A stretch of 64,000 nt of DNA from Alphaproteobacteria bacterium (GCA_030614785.1 JAUWTJ010000006.1:18560-82559), one strand, 5' to 3'. Positions 19,795 through 28,565 are shown, counted from the first letter of the stretch. Made by a program: numbers and translations. Notes: generated from the letters alone by a model not told the origin.

Positions 19795-20618
19795 CGTCAG
19801 CTGATCTATTGGCTTTCCTGCCGCTTGCGCTAGGGCTTTTGGCAACCGGTGTTGCTGCCGGTATTCTGGCTGGGCTTCTCGGTGTCGGCGGCGGTATTGT
19901 TATTGTGCCGGTGCTGTTTCACATCTTTACCGGCCTTGATGTTGACGAAGCGATCCGTATGCACCTTGCGGTCGGGACATCGCTTGCCACTATCATTCCG
20001 ACCTCGATCCGCTCCATGCGGGCGCATGCGAAAAAAGGTGCGGTGGACTACGAGATCATGAAGGCCTGGGGGTTGCCGATTCTGGTGGGCGTGGCCATCG
20101 GGGCATGGGCGGCGGCGCGCGTTGACGGGCGCGTGCTGACAGGGATCTTTGCGAGTTTCGCCTTGCTGGCAGCTTTTAATCTGGCATTTGGCAGGGAGAA
20201 CTGGCGGCTCGGCGCATCCTTGCCTTCAAAACCGGTGCAGAGCCTGATGGCGGGCGGTATGGGGGTTCTTTCGACGATGATGGGGATTGGCGCGGGCACC
20301 TTTGGCGTTACCATTATGACACTCTACAATGTTGCCATTCACCGGGCCGTTGCGACGGCAGCAGGTTTGGGCATCTTCATCGCCATCCCGGGCACGATAG
20401 GTTTTCTCATTAGCGGGGCCGGCGTTCCGGGACGGCCATTGTTTTCGGTTGGCTACGTCAATCTGGTGGGCTTTGCCTTCATTGCGGTCGCAACCGTTGC
20501 GGCAGCGCCATGGGGTGTGAAGCTTGCGCATGCCTTACCGAGAGAAACTCTCAAGAAGGCTTTCGCGTTCTTTCTGGTCTTGACCTCGGCACGCATGTTC
20601 TGGTCGCTGGTGGGATAG
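19791..20618 (+). CDS. TauE/SafE-family sulfite/anion exporter
   Basis: Integral membrane protein of 275 residues with eight or so helices in two repeats. Each half starts with the family pattern: GVAAGILAGLLGVGGGIVIVP near residues 20-40 and LMAGGMGVLSTMMGIGAGTFG near 150-170. Characterised relatives export sulfite, sulfoacetate or related organosulfur anions, but the family is broad, so the substrate is open. A sulfite reductase cluster occurs about 12 kb away. ATG overlaps the DusA stop (ATGA), making it the last gene of the pepA-holC-dusA run. Confidence 0.85.
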   Translation: MTSADLLAFLPLALGLLATGVAAGILAGLLGVGGGIVIVPVLFHIFTGLDVDEAIRMHLAVGTSLATIIPTSIRSMRAHAKKGAVDYEIMKAWGLPILVGVAIGAWAAARVDGRVLTGIFASFALLAAFNLAFGRENWRLGASLPSKPVQSLMAGGMGVLSTMMGIGAGTFGVTIMTLYNVAIHRAVATAAGLGIFIAIPGTIGFLISGAGVPGRPLFSVGYVNLVGFAFIAVATVAAAPWGVKLAHALPRETLKKAFAFFLVLTSARMFWSLVG

Positions 20619-20640
20619 CGTGAGCCTCTGTAGGGCGAGC

Positions 20641-20655
20641 GATGGTAAAACCATC
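20641..20655 (+). repeat. Short stem-loop after the TauE/SafE gene
   Basis: Perfect six-base inverted repeat (GATGGT, spacer AAA, ACCATC) 22 bases after the stop codon. There is no T-run behind it, so it is at best a weak or processing-type 3' end. The rest of 20619-20874 shows no gene. Confidence 0.3.
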
Positions 20656-20874
20656 TAAAAGGACAAGGGTTCTGAGTTGCATCAAATTGCCGATTGTACC
20701 TGACGTAAAACGATTCACAGTGATGAAGGTCCGGTCGAACAACGTTTCAATAGTGATGCAAAGTAGATTTATTGCTGCGGGCTCGAGATCACTACCAGGG
20801 TCCCTTGCCAATAGGCGCTGATACGAATATTTTGATCGTTGATCGGATAGAGGTTATGTGGAGAGGAAGAGAGC

Positions 20875-20961
20875 ATGAAAATATCAGGAAAAGTTGCGGT
20901 GTTGCTCTGTCTTGGGCTTCCACTAGTATTTGCTGTGGGCTGGTTAATCTTGATGCGTTAG
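20875..20961 (+). CDS. Possible 28-residue single-helix membrane peptide
   Basis: ATG with GGAG and AGGA-like purine stretches 5-14 bases upstream opens a 28-codon frame ending TAG. The peptide starts MKISGK, runs as an unbroken hydrophobic helix of about 20 residues containing one Cys and one Pro, and ends WLILMR, with basic residues at both ends. This is the composition of bacterial small membrane proteins. It lies alone in a 347-base gap between convergent genes and reaches within four bases of the GNAT stop on the other strand. No homologue is recognised. It could also be chance. Confidence 0.35.
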   Translation: MKISGKVAVLLCLGLPLVFAVGWLILMR

Positions 20962-20965
20962 AGGC

Positions 20966-21421
20966 TCAAAGCTTTAGCATCATATGTGTGCTAAACGGGT
21001 CTGCGACGTATGCTCCAAATGGCTTGCATGTGGTGAAGCCGAACTTCTTGTAAAGAGCTCTTGCCGGGGCGAAGGCCTCGACGGCTCCGGTTTCCAGGTA
21101 AAGGCGTTCAAAGCCCCGAGCCTGTGCATCGTCTATAATCACTGCGACAATTGCAGCGGCGAGACCTTTGCCGCGATGGGCCGCAGCGGTGTGCATGGAC
21201 TTGATTTCGCCCCCGCCATGCCCGAGGTCTTTCAGTGCGCCGCAACCGAGGAGGTTTGTACCTTCCCATGCAGTCCAGAATTTGATTTCGGGGGCCCGCA
21301 GGGCTTCAAGGTCAAGAGCGTGGGTACTCTCGGGAGGTGAATGCTTCGCCGCGTCATCCAGATGCCTTTCCAGCAGCGCCGCGATTTCCGGGCCACGCAA
21401 ATCATCAATACGGATGTCCAT
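20966..21421 (-). CDS. GNAT-family N-acetyltransferase
   Basis: 151-residue acetyl-CoA-dependent acyltransferase. The acetyl-CoA loop motif is seen in SMHTAAAHRGKGLAAAIVAV (R/QxxGxG/A form), preceded by the beta strand with LLGCGALKDLGHGGGEIKSM and followed by RGFERLYLETGAVEAFAPA and LYKKFGFTTCKPFG. This pattern resembles the YsnE/PhiKZ-type putative acetyltransferases whose substrates are small molecules or amino acids. The start codon abuts the stop of the mutase gene with no gap, so it is the last gene of that minus-strand transcript. Substrate unknown. Confidence 0.85.
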   Translation of the reverse strand: MDIRIDDLRGPEIAALLERHLDDAAKHSPPESTHALDLEALRAPEIKFWTAWEGTNLLGCGALKDLGHGGGEIKSMHTAAAHRGKGLAAAIVAVIIDDAQARGFERLYLETGAVEAFAPARALYKKFGFTTCKPFGAYVADPFSTHMMLKL

Positions 21422-22921
21422 CTAAATCTTCTGATCGTAGTCGCCAACTTCCGGCTGGGCGGCGAGTTTGGCGTCGATGTCGGCGAACATGGCGCGCATG
21501 TTGGCTTCTGATGTCGGGCTCTCGACGACGACGACGAGGCCTGGCACATTCGATGAGGCGCGCACGAGGCCCCAGGTGCCGTCTTCCAGGATGATGCGGA
21601 TGCCGTTGACTGTGATGACCTGAGCTATTGGCTGACCCAGGAGCTTTTCACCCTTTGCCGCCATGTCTTCATAGATTTTGACAATCCGGTCGACGACCTC
21701 ATATTTCACGTTATCGGGACAGTGAGGCGACATGGTGGGGGTGCCCCAGGTCTGTTGCAGATCACCATAAAGGTCAGACATGGACTTGTCCGGATTGCGG
21801 TCGAGCATATCAAGGATGGCAATACCCGAGACGATGCCGTCGTCGTAGCCATAGCCGATGGGCTTGTTGAAGAAATAGTGCCCGCTCTTCTCAAACCCGA
21901 CGAGCGCGCCCAGTTCGTTGGAGCGGCGCTTGATGTAGGAATGACCGGTCTTCCAATAATCGGTTTTGGCGCCGTTTTTCTTCAGGACCGGATCGGTGAG
22001 GAAGAGGCCGGTTGATTTTACATCAACGACGAATTGTGCGTTTGGATATTCCTCGGAAAGATCGCGCGCCAGCATGACGCCGACCTTGTCAGCGAAGATT
22101 TCGTTGCCATTGTTATCGACAACGCCGCAGCGGTCCCCGTCGCCATCAAACCCGAGGCCGACATCGGCGCCGGTTTCCTTCACAAGGGCGGAGATGTCAT
22201 GGAGCATTTCCATGGCTTCGGGATTTGGCGTGTAGTGCGGGAAAGAATGATCGAGATCGCAATGGAGCGGAATGACTTCGGCGCCGAGGGCTTCCAGCAC
22301 TTGCGGCGCGAAGGCTCCGGCTGTGCCGTTGCCACAGGCGGCGACGACCTTGAGCTTCCGTTTGAATTTCGGGCGATCTGTCAGGTTGGCAATATATTGT
22401 TCTGCCATATCAGGCACGACTTCATAGCTGCCGCCCGGGCGCGGCTTGAACTTTGCCTCAAGCACGATTTCCTTGAGCCGGGACATCTCATCCGGTCCGA
22501 AGGTGAGGGGGCGCTCGACGCCCATCTTGACGCCGGTCCAGCCGTTGGCATTGTGGCTTGCGGTCACCATGGCAACACAGGGTACATCAAGAGCGAACTG
22601 TGAGTAGTAGGCGGTCGGCGAGAGGGCGAGGCCGATATCCTTGACCTTGCAGCCTGCGGCCATCAGACCAATGACCAACGCATGTTTGATGGAGGCTGAA
22701 TAGGATCGGTAATCGTGACCGACGGCGATCTGCGGCGTTTGGCCCAATTCGTGGATCAGTGTGCCGAGCCCAAGCCCGAGCGCCTCGATGCCGACGAGAT
22801 TGATCTCCTTGCCAAAAAGCCAGCGCGCGTCATATTCGCGAAATCCGTTTGGCGCGACGAGCGGCAGGTTTTCAAAGTCAGCGGTATTGGGCAGAATATC
22901 GGTGCGGGGCTTGGGAAACAT
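21422..22921 (-). CDS. Phosphomannomutase/phosphoglucomutase
   Basis: Alpha-D-phosphohexomutase interconverting hexose 6- and 1-phosphates for nucleotide sugars used in surface polysaccharides. 499 residues in four domains: the phosphoserine loop TASHNANGWTGVKMG (about 120-135), the Mg-binding loop GFDGDGDRCGVVD (about 255-268), the sugar-specificity loop GFEKSGHYFFNKPIGYGYDD (about 345-365) and a C-terminal phosphate-binding region with RASSNVPGL. It resembles the dual-specificity AlgC/ManB group; mannose versus glucose preference cannot be decided. The larger than usual size (family about 460) comes from N-terminal and internal additions. It probably acts with the DUF2961 and GNAT genes as a carbohydrate group (inference). 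Confidence 0.9.
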   Translation of the reverse strand: MFPKPRTDILPNTADFENLPLVAPNGFREYDARWLFGKEINLVGIEALGLGLGTLIHELGQTPQIAVGHDYRSYSASIKHALVIGLMAAGCKVKDIGLALSPTAYYSQFALDVPCVAMVTASHNANGWTGVKMGVERPLTFGPDEMSRLKEIVLEAKFKPRPGGSYEVVPDMAEQYIANLTDRPKFKRKLKVVAACGNGTAGAFAPQVLEALGAEVIPLHCDLDHSFPHYTPNPEAMEMLHDISALVKETGADVGLGFDGDGDRCGVVDNNGNEIFADKVGVMLARDLSEEYPNAQFVVDVKSTGLFLTDPVLKKNGAKTDYWKTGHSYIKRRSNELGALVGFEKSGHYFFNKPIGYGYDDGIVSGIAILDMLDRNPDKSMSDLYGDLQQTWGTPTMSPHCPDNVKYEVVDRIVKIYEDMAAKGEKLLGQPIAQVITVNGIRIILEDGTWGLVRASSNVPGLVVVVESPTSEANMRAMFADIDAKLAAQPEVGDYDQKI

Positions 22922-23015
22922 TGGGAACTTTCAGGTCAGAGCGAGGGTTGAATCACAGCTGGGAATGTACTTTGTGGCGCGTGCTCGCGCCAGTGTAATC
23001 TGGCCGCAGGGCACG

Positions 23016-23708
23016 TTACGGCCGCATAGTCATTTTGTTACCGCGCACCTCATAGGAGGAAAGGCGGTCGAGGAAGCTCATGCCGAGCAGGGAGACATCC
23101 ATGCCGTCTTTCATCACCGATCCTTCAACATTGTAGATCTTTATGTCGCCAACGGTGATGGACTGGATTTGCACACGAGCGCCATAGGCTGTGCCATTGG
23201 CGGTGCGATAGGGAATATTGAAATCAAGGTTCCACGGTTCAAGGCCGGCTCGCTCGGCGTCCCTATAGGTGAGGGCAACATCGCTGGCCCCTGTATCCAC
23301 AAGAAACTGGACGCGAGATGAATTGACGTTTGCATTGACCGCAAAGTGTCCGTTGTCTCGTCGGTGTAATACGATGTTACCGACGGCCGTTGACACGGCT
23401 CGTGCTGGCGCGACTTCTCCGCTGACCCGTTCGAAGATCGTATTGAAATCCTCGCGGTAGGTGTAGCCGACGACGAGGACGGCAAAAATCGCAAACCAGG
23501 CGACGGCCTGTTTGATGGCGGCGGCAAGACGCATCTGCTGTGCGGCAAAGAAACCGCTGCCGATAAAGCCAAGCAGCATCAAAAGGTAGATTACACGGGC
23601 GAGCGAAAAATTGTCCTCAAGGACATTGGGTGAGCCGCGCGACAGCATGCTGACAAGCGCCAGAACGGCGGCTATCAAAACGGCGGTCCATAACCAGTAG
23701 TTACGCAT
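23016..23708 (-). CDS. Membrane-anchored retropepsin-like aspartic protease (TIGR02281 type)
   Basis: 230 residues. Two or three N-terminal helices (about 5-20, 35-55, 65-85) anchor the protein, followed by a single retroviral-type aspartyl protease domain. The active-site motif FLVDTGASDVALTYRDAERA is near residues 134-153, giving the catalytic Asp in DTGA, and the closing loop VSLLGMSFLDRLSSYEV is at about 205-221. Such single-lobe domains act as dimers and are common in Alphaproteobacteria, with relatives including the rickettsial APRc. Substrates are unknown. It lies nine bases downstream of the DUF2961 gene on the same strand. Confidence 0.88.
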   Translation of the reverse strand: MRNYWLWTAVLIAAVLALVSMLSRGSPNVLEDNFSLARVIYLLMLLGFIGSGFFAAQQMRLAAAIKQAVAWFAIFAVLVVGYTYREDFNTIFERVSGEVAPARAVSTAVGNIVLHRRDNGHFAVNANVNSSRVQFLVDTGASDVALTYRDAERAGLEPWNLDFNIPYRTANGTAYGARVQIQSITVGDIKIYNVEGSVMKDGMDVSLLGMSFLDRLSSYEVRGNKMTMRP

Positions 23709-23717
23709 TCAATCTCC

Positions 23718-24797
23718 TTATGAACCGATATCCGGCTCGAGCGCTCCATCCAACCCTGGCCAGAGATCCCTTGACCGTTCCGCGGCCGTAGCCAGGGGTG
23801 GCAGAGGCGCGGAAGGTATGGCTTCATACCAAAATGCAGTAGCACTCCAGTCATCTTCCCGCTCAAACAGGTTAGCCTTGTAGGCCTCAAGATTTGGTGA
23901 AGGCCCCTCATGGCCGATCTGCTGCATGGTAACGCGGATATCGGTTTCCCAATAGATCGGATCTTTCATGTGCCAGCGATACATGGAGATAAAGCCCGTA
24001 TCGGAGCCATCGCGCTCGCACAGGCTGGCACCGTTATAGAGGAAAGCGTTTTCCTGCAGGCCCCACGAGAGCCCGACATAATCTTCTGCGCCGGTGCCGC
24101 ATATGGTCGGCAGTTCCCTGTCTCCGTCGAGATAGAATTTCACTTCGCCTTCGCCCCACCAGGAGGCTCCGAGAGGCCGAACACCTATGACGGTTCCGAT
24201 GAAGCAGCCCCGGCCTTTTCGAGCAGGCAGGATTTCAAAATCTTCTCCGGCTTTTGTCGTGTTCTCGCGGCGGAAGTGAATGTGAAGCCGCCCGACATTA
24301 AGCTCGTGTTTGTCGCCGAGCGTGTAGTCGATCTGGTAAAAGAAGGGGAACGGTTTGGCGCTTTCATTGGAGAGGGTAATGCGCGCCGATTTTATGAACG
24401 GCATGTGGAGCCAGCAGTTCATGCCCTGGGCGCTACCGACGGAATGGGCCGCGGTTTGAAATTCTTTCGTCTTGCCGTGCGCAAAACCGAAGAAATCGCC
24501 GACAGGCGCTTCGACAGACGCATGGTCCTGGCCTTCCCAGTAGATCCGGATGACCGCGCCACGAACGGCTTTGGCGACAGGCGGCATGGTGGCCCAGATA
24601 TGGCGAATGGTGCCGGGACCGGTGATATTGGCAAGTTCAACGGTCTCCCCCGGTGCAACAAGCCGCGCCGGATCGCCCTTGCGTCCCGGGCCAAGCGGGC
24701 TGGCTGCCGCACCGCCGGCGCCCTTCGCGCCGGTCGGGTTCTCAAAGCAAATGGAGCGAGAGACGAGGCCGCCTGATAGTTTATAGAGGTCTTGCAT
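23718..24797 (-). CDS. DUF2961 protein (GH172-like glycoside hydrolase family)
   Basis: 359 residues with the conserved DUF2961 features: SICFENPTGAKGAGG near residues 16-30, PGTIRHIWATM (about 60-70), VGDFFGFAHGKT near 100, MPFIKSARITL and the strong motif WWGEGEVKFYLDGDRELPTI followed by CGTGAEDYVG near 215-245. Family members with known activity (CAZy GH172) are exo-acting furanosidases on D-arabinan or fructose-containing glycans, built from paired jellyroll domains. No signal peptide is seen, so it should be cytoplasmic. Position beside a hexose-phosphate mutase suggests sugar turnover, but the actual substrate is unknown. Confidence 0.85.
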   Translation of the reverse strand: MQDLYKLSGGLVSRSICFENPTGAKGAGGAAASPLGPGRKGDPARLVAPGETVELANITGPGTIRHIWATMPPVAKAVRGAVIRIYWEGQDHASVEAPVGDFFGFAHGKTKEFQTAAHSVGSAQGMNCWLHMPFIKSARITLSNESAKPFPFFYQIDYTLGDKHELNVGRLHIHFRRENTTKAGEDFEILPARKGRGCFIGTVIGVRPLGASWWGEGEVKFYLDGDRELPTICGTGAEDYVGLSWGLQENAFLYNGASLCERDGSDTGFISMYRWHMKDPIYWETDIRVTMQQIGHEGPSPNLEAYKANLFEREDDWSATAFWYEAIPSAPLPPLATAAERSRDLWPGLDGALEPDIGS

Positions 24798-24889
24798 GAG
24801 CAGGCGTTTCCTGAAGGGCTGTGGTCGTTCAGGAATGATCGCCCCTCCCGTAGGCGAGAGTCAACAATGGCGGTTGGGCCCGGGCGGAA

Positions 24890-25285
24890 CTAGAGGCCGA
24901 GCCCGTAGATAACCAGCAGGGCTCCGAACAAGACTGCCCCGGCACCAATGATGCGCAGGGTGCGCGGGGGGAATTTTCCCCAGACGCGCCTGGCCAGTTT
25001 TCCACACGGGCCAGGGAAGGGGATCATTCCGAGAGCTGCCATGAGGACCATGAAGAAACCGAGATAGAAGACGATCTGCGCCACGGCGCCAGGTTCGCTG
25101 CCTCCGACCCAGACCAGCAGAGCACCCAGAGACGCAACAAAGATGCCGAAAATTCGCATGCGCCGGTCTGTTCCGATGATCTTGAGGACCAGATGTCTGG
25201 CGCGCTCCGGGGCAACGATAAGAGGGGCACGAGTGACAATGATGGCACTGCCAAGGAGCACGAAAAAAAGTCCGAGAACACTCAT
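24890..25285 (-). CDS. Small four-helix membrane protein of unknown function
   Basis: 131 residues with four predicted helices: residues about 3-20, 48-64, 70-92 and 110-130, the last ending the protein in IYGLGL. Charged linkers include APERARHLVLKIIGTDRRMR and KLARRVWGKFPPRT. Similar small proteins occur in proteobacteria as uncharacterised DUF2065-like or YidH-like membrane proteins, but no family can be assigned with confidence. It starts the minus-strand run toward the DUF2961 gene with a 92-base gap, which holds nothing recognisable. Confidence 0.75.
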   Translation of the reverse strand: MSVLGLFFVLLGSAIIVTRAPLIVAPERARHLVLKIIGTDRRMRIFGIFVASLGALLVWVGGSEPGAVAQIVFYLGFFMVLMAALGMIPFPGPCGKLARRVWGKFPPRTLRIIGAGAVLFGALLVIYGLGL

Positions 25286-25414
25286 GATGAGAAAGCCTCC
25301 ATTGAAGATGCTATCTCATGTTATGTGGGGTTCGCGTGCCTTTGCTTCAAGCACTCTTTGGTACAGCAGCGCCAGGACCGCTACTCATTGTCATTCTCTT
25401 ACTGGCAGCAGCTC

Positions 25415-25885
25415 TTATCTGTGATGGCTATAGGCGCCAGCTTCTTCCGGGTGTATCAGGCGCTCGAATTCTGTGCCTGACATATGGACGAGGTGCTCGT
25501 GATCGCCGGCTTCGAAGTAAATATCGCCGTGGTTCCTGAGGGCGGCATCAAGCAGGACCTTGATGCCGTAGGCCGTTCCACAGGCCGGGATGGCCCCTTG
25601 ATCACAATCGGCGAACGTATCAGCAACTTCTGTTTCAGTAGCAAGTCCGAGGCGCTGACCGGTCATGTGGCTGAGCTCTGCCAGATCGACCATGTGGGTC
25701 GACGGGACAACGACCAGCATAAGGCCTTCGTCAGCGCGCACGAGAACGGCTTTGGCCAAATCATCGCCGCTAATGTGGGCTGCCTCGGCAATTTCACTGC
25801 TGGAGAGCCTTCTTCTGTGGGGGATGACGCTGAAATCTGCGTCTTCGAGATTAAGGTATTGCTTGAGTGTGATGGCCATACCCAT
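25415..25885 (-). CDS. YbaK/EbsC-family aminoacyl-tRNA deacylase-like protein
   Basis: 156 residues from the second-choice ATG at 25885; the frame is open to 25981 but the extra residues look random. The YbaK fold is seen in ADFSVIPHRRRLSSSEIAEA, DDLAKAVLVRADEGLMLVVVPSTHMVDL (with the conserved Lys of the deacylase pocket), and GAIPACGTAYGIKVLLDAAL, matching the GxxxP loop of ProX/YbaK proteins. A C-terminal YFEAGDHEHLVHMSGTEFERL is typical of the subgroup that removes mischarged amino acids in trans. Which tRNA it proofreads cannot be read from sequence. It is divergent from the acyl-CoA dehydrogenase cluster. Confidence 0.82.
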   Translation of the reverse strand: MGMAITLKQYLNLEDADFSVIPHRRRLSSSEIAEAAHISGDDLAKAVLVRADEGLMLVVVPSTHMVDLAELSHMTGQRLGLATETEVADTFADCDQGAIPACGTAYGIKVLLDAALRNHGDIYFEAGDHEHLVHMSGTEFERLIHPEEAGAYSHHR

Positions 25886-26163
25886 GAGATTTTCCTTCCT
25901 TTGGACAAGGAAGCGCCGCCTTGGGCATGGGGGGTGTAACCGGGCCTGGAATGTACGCGATGCGTCCAAAGTCCACCCCATGCTCGCGATGGCGTTTCCG
26001 ACTGCATCAATGGGTTATTATACCACAAAATCCGGGCGATTGGGACGCTTTTCGACTTGACCCGGGGGCTTACATTTAAGAGGCTCCTGGGGTCAATAAA
26101 GAAGAACAGCCCAGGGGTCCTGATAGCAGGCAGAACCGGGCGACAAATTGGAGACATAGCGTC

Positions 26164-27357
26164 ATGGATATCGATTATGCCCCGGAAGACGAGGCTTTTC
26201 GTGCAGAGGTTCGCGCCTTCATTGCAGAAAATAAACCCAAAATTGTAGCAGACAAGCGCGCCCGGGGTGAGGAACTCACCCGCGAGGATTATCTGGCGTG
26301 GCACAAGGCCTGCTACAAAAAAGGTTGGGCGGCTCCCAAATGGCCTGTAGAGCATGGCGGGACCGGATGGACCGTGACCCAGAAATATATCTGGGGCGAA
26401 GAATGTGCCAAGGGAGAGGTTATTCCGCCGCTTCCCTTTGGGATGAGCATGTTGGCCCCGGTGATCATGGCCTATGGTAGCGATGCGCAAAAGGCTGAAG
26501 TTCTGCCCAAGATCCTGTCCGGCGATGTGTGGTGGTGTCAGGGCTATTCCGAACCAGGTTCGGGCTCGGATCTGGCAAGTCTCAAGACGAAGGCCGTGCG
26601 CGAAGGCGATCATTACATTGTCAACGGCCAGAAAACATGGACGACGCTCGCGCAGCATGCGGACTGGATCTTCTGCCTGGTGCGGACAGATCCGGATGTG
26701 AAAAAGCAGATGGGGATTTCCTTCCTGCTCATCGACATGAAGACGCCGGGGATCACCGTCAATCCGATCATCACGCTGGAAGGCGGACACGAAGTCAACG
26801 AGGTCTTCCTTGATAACGTCAAGGTTCCGGTTGAGAACCGCGTCGGCAATGAAAATGAAGGCTGGACCTATGCCAAATTCCTGCTGAGCCACGAGCGTTC
26901 GGGGATTGCCGGGGTTGCCAGTTCCAAGCGATCAATAGAAAAACTGAAAACCATTGCACGGACCGAGTTTTCAAATGGCGTCAGCCTCTGGGATGATGCA
27001 GATTTCCGCTCCAATATTTCGGATATCTCGATCCAGCTGACCGCGCTTGAATACACCGAGCTTCGCACACTTGCGTCGGAAAGCGCTGGCAAGGGCCCGG
27101 GGCCGGAAGCCTCGCTTCTCAAGGTGCGCGGCACGGAAATTGGTCAGCGTATTGATGAACTCGTCGTTGAGGCCACCGGCTATTATTCCATGCCGTTCCG
27201 CGGTGGGCCGGCAACCGATTCAAACGTCTTTCCTGTTGGCCCCGAATATGCAGACGGGGTTGCCGGAACCTATTTCAATGACCGCAAGACATCGATCTTT
27301 GGCGGGTCAAATGAAATTCAACGCAACATCATGGCCAAGGCTGTTCTTGGTCTCTGA
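26164..27357 (+). CDS. Acyl-CoA dehydrogenase, PimC-like large subunit
   Basis: FAD-dependent acyl-CoA alpha,beta-dehydrogenase of 397 residues. N-terminal helical domain MDIDYAPEDEAFRAEVRAFI, flavin strand domain with WWCQGYSEPGSGSDLASL and GDHYIVNGQKTWTTLAQHAD, and C-terminal helical domain. The position normally holding the catalytic Glu (EGT before QIQR) reads SIFGGSNEIQRNI, that is Gly. This, with the immediately following partner gene, fits heteromeric dehydrogenases such as PimC/PimD or steroid side-chain enzymes, where the base lies elsewhere or in one subunit only. Substrate unknown; a dicarboxyl, branched or polycyclic acyl-CoA is plausible. Confidence 0.88.
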   Translation: MDIDYAPEDEAFRAEVRAFIAENKPKIVADKRARGEELTREDYLAWHKACYKKGWAAPKWPVEHGGTGWTVTQKYIWGEECAKGEVIPPLPFGMSMLAPVIMAYGSDAQKAEVLPKILSGDVWWCQGYSEPGSGSDLASLKTKAVREGDHYIVNGQKTWTTLAQHADWIFCLVRTDPDVKKQMGISFLLIDMKTPGITVNPIITLEGGHEVNEVFLDNVKVPVENRVGNENEGWTYAKFLLSHERSGIAGVASSKRSIEKLKTIARTEFSNGVSLWDDADFRSNISDISIQLTALEYTELRTLASESAGKGPGPEASLLKVRGTEIGQRIDELVVEATGYYSMPFRGGPATDSNVFPVGPEYADGVAGTYFNDRKTSIFGGSNEIQRNIMAKAVLGL

Positions 27358-27403
27358 GCAGATAACAAAAACAAACCCATCGCAATGAGGGGAAGGAAAC
27401 AAA

Positions 27404-28537
27404 ATGGACTTTTCGTTTACAGAAGAACAAACGCTGCTTAGAAATTCGGTTCAGCGCTTTATTCAGGACAAATATGACATTGAGGCGCGGCGCAAGATCA
27501 TCAACTCTGAAGAGGGTATGAGCCGGGATAACTGGAATGCCTTTGCGGAGCTTGGTCTTTTGATGGCGCCGTTTCCCGAGGAATATGGCGGGCTTGGTGG
27601 TGATAACATCGATATGATGGTCATCATGGAAGAGTTCGGCAAGGGGCTTGTGGTTGAGCCTTACCTGCAAACCGTCGTGCTGGCTGGCAGCTTTATCCTG
27701 CATGGCGGCAGCGAAGATCAAAAGCAGACGCTTATTCCCGAAATTGCCGGCGGCGAAAAGATTTACGCCGTTGCATTTGCCGAGCCACAAGGCCGCTACA
27801 ATCTTGCGGACCTTACGACGAAGGCTGAAAAATCCGGCGACGGCTATACGATCAACGGTTACAAGGCCGTTGTTCTTGGCGGTCCCTGGGCGGACAAGCT
27901 GATCGTGACCGCCCGGACGTCTGGCGGCGAGCGCGACGAAGACGGTGTTTCTGTCTTTATCGTCGATAAATCGGCCGATGGAGTTTCAACCCGCGACTAT
28001 CCGACCGTCGATGGTCTGCGCGCCAGTGAAATTACCTTCGAAAATGTTTCAGTTGGTGCCGATGCGCTCCTTGGCAAGGAAGGCAAGGGGCTCGGGCTTG
28101 TTGAAAAGGTTTTTGACATTGGAATTGCTGCACTGTGTGCAGAGGGTTGCGGCGCCCTGCGCGTTCTGACGGATTCAACAGTTGAATATTGCAAGACGCG
28201 CGAACAGTTCGGACAGCCCATCGGCAAGTTCCAGGTGTTGCAACACCGTATGGTCGATATGTTCATGGAGACCGAACAAATGATTTCCATGACCTATATG
28301 GTCAACCTCAAATTGGATGAAAGCGACGTTGAGCGCAAGAAGGCGGCGTCTGCGGCCAAGGTTCAGCTGGGCAAATCCGGCAAGTTTGTCGGCCAAAGTG
28401 CAATTCAGCTGCACGGCGGTATGGGCATGACGGACGAGCTGCATGTCGGTCACTTCTTCAAGCGCGTCACCATGATGGACACATTGTTTGGCAATGTTGA
28501 TCACCATCTGAAGCGTTATACGTCGCTTGATGCGTGA
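27404..28537 (+). CDS. Acyl-CoA dehydrogenase, PimD-like small subunit
   Basis: 377-residue partner of the preceding dehydrogenase, 46 bases downstream behind a GGGGAAGGAAAC ribosome site. It starts MDFSFTEEQTLLRNSVQRFI, has the substrate-domain AEPQGRYNLADLTTKAEKSG in place of the usual GSD-containing motif, and in the C domain the flavin contact REQFGQPIGKFQVLQHRM and LHGGMGMTDELHVGHFFKR. The catalytic-loop region TLFGNVDHHLKRY has no Glu. Loss of both the GSD flavin loop and the base is typical of the non-catalytic-looking beta chain of alpha2beta2 dehydrogenases, supporting a heteromer. Confidence 0.88.
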   Translation: MDFSFTEEQTLLRNSVQRFIQDKYDIEARRKIINSEEGMSRDNWNAFAELGLLMAPFPEEYGGLGGDNIDMMVIMEEFGKGLVVEPYLQTVVLAGSFILHGGSEDQKQTLIPEIAGGEKIYAVAFAEPQGRYNLADLTTKAEKSGDGYTINGYKAVVLGGPWADKLIVTARTSGGERDEDGVSVFIVDKSADGVSTRDYPTVDGLRASEITFENVSVGADALLGKEGKGLGLVEKVFDIGIAALCAEGCGALRVLTDSTVEYCKTREQFGQPIGKFQVLQHRMVDMFMETEQMISMTYMVNLKLDESDVERKKAASAAKVQLGKSGKFVGQSAIQLHGGMGMTDELHVGHFFKRVTMMDTLFGNVDHHLKRYTSLDA

Positions 28538-28565
28538 TGACCTCGAAATGACAAGGTGAAACTTT

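Noticed and set aside
20772..21053. 93-residue plus-strand frame overlapping the small peptide and GNAT gene
   Set aside because: Runs antisense into the GNAT coding region and out of frame with the better small-peptide start; no ribosome site.
25663..26892. 409-residue minus-strand frame over the YbaK gene and the dehydrogenase
   Set aside because: Crosses one real gene in another frame and is antisense to another; no family resemblance.
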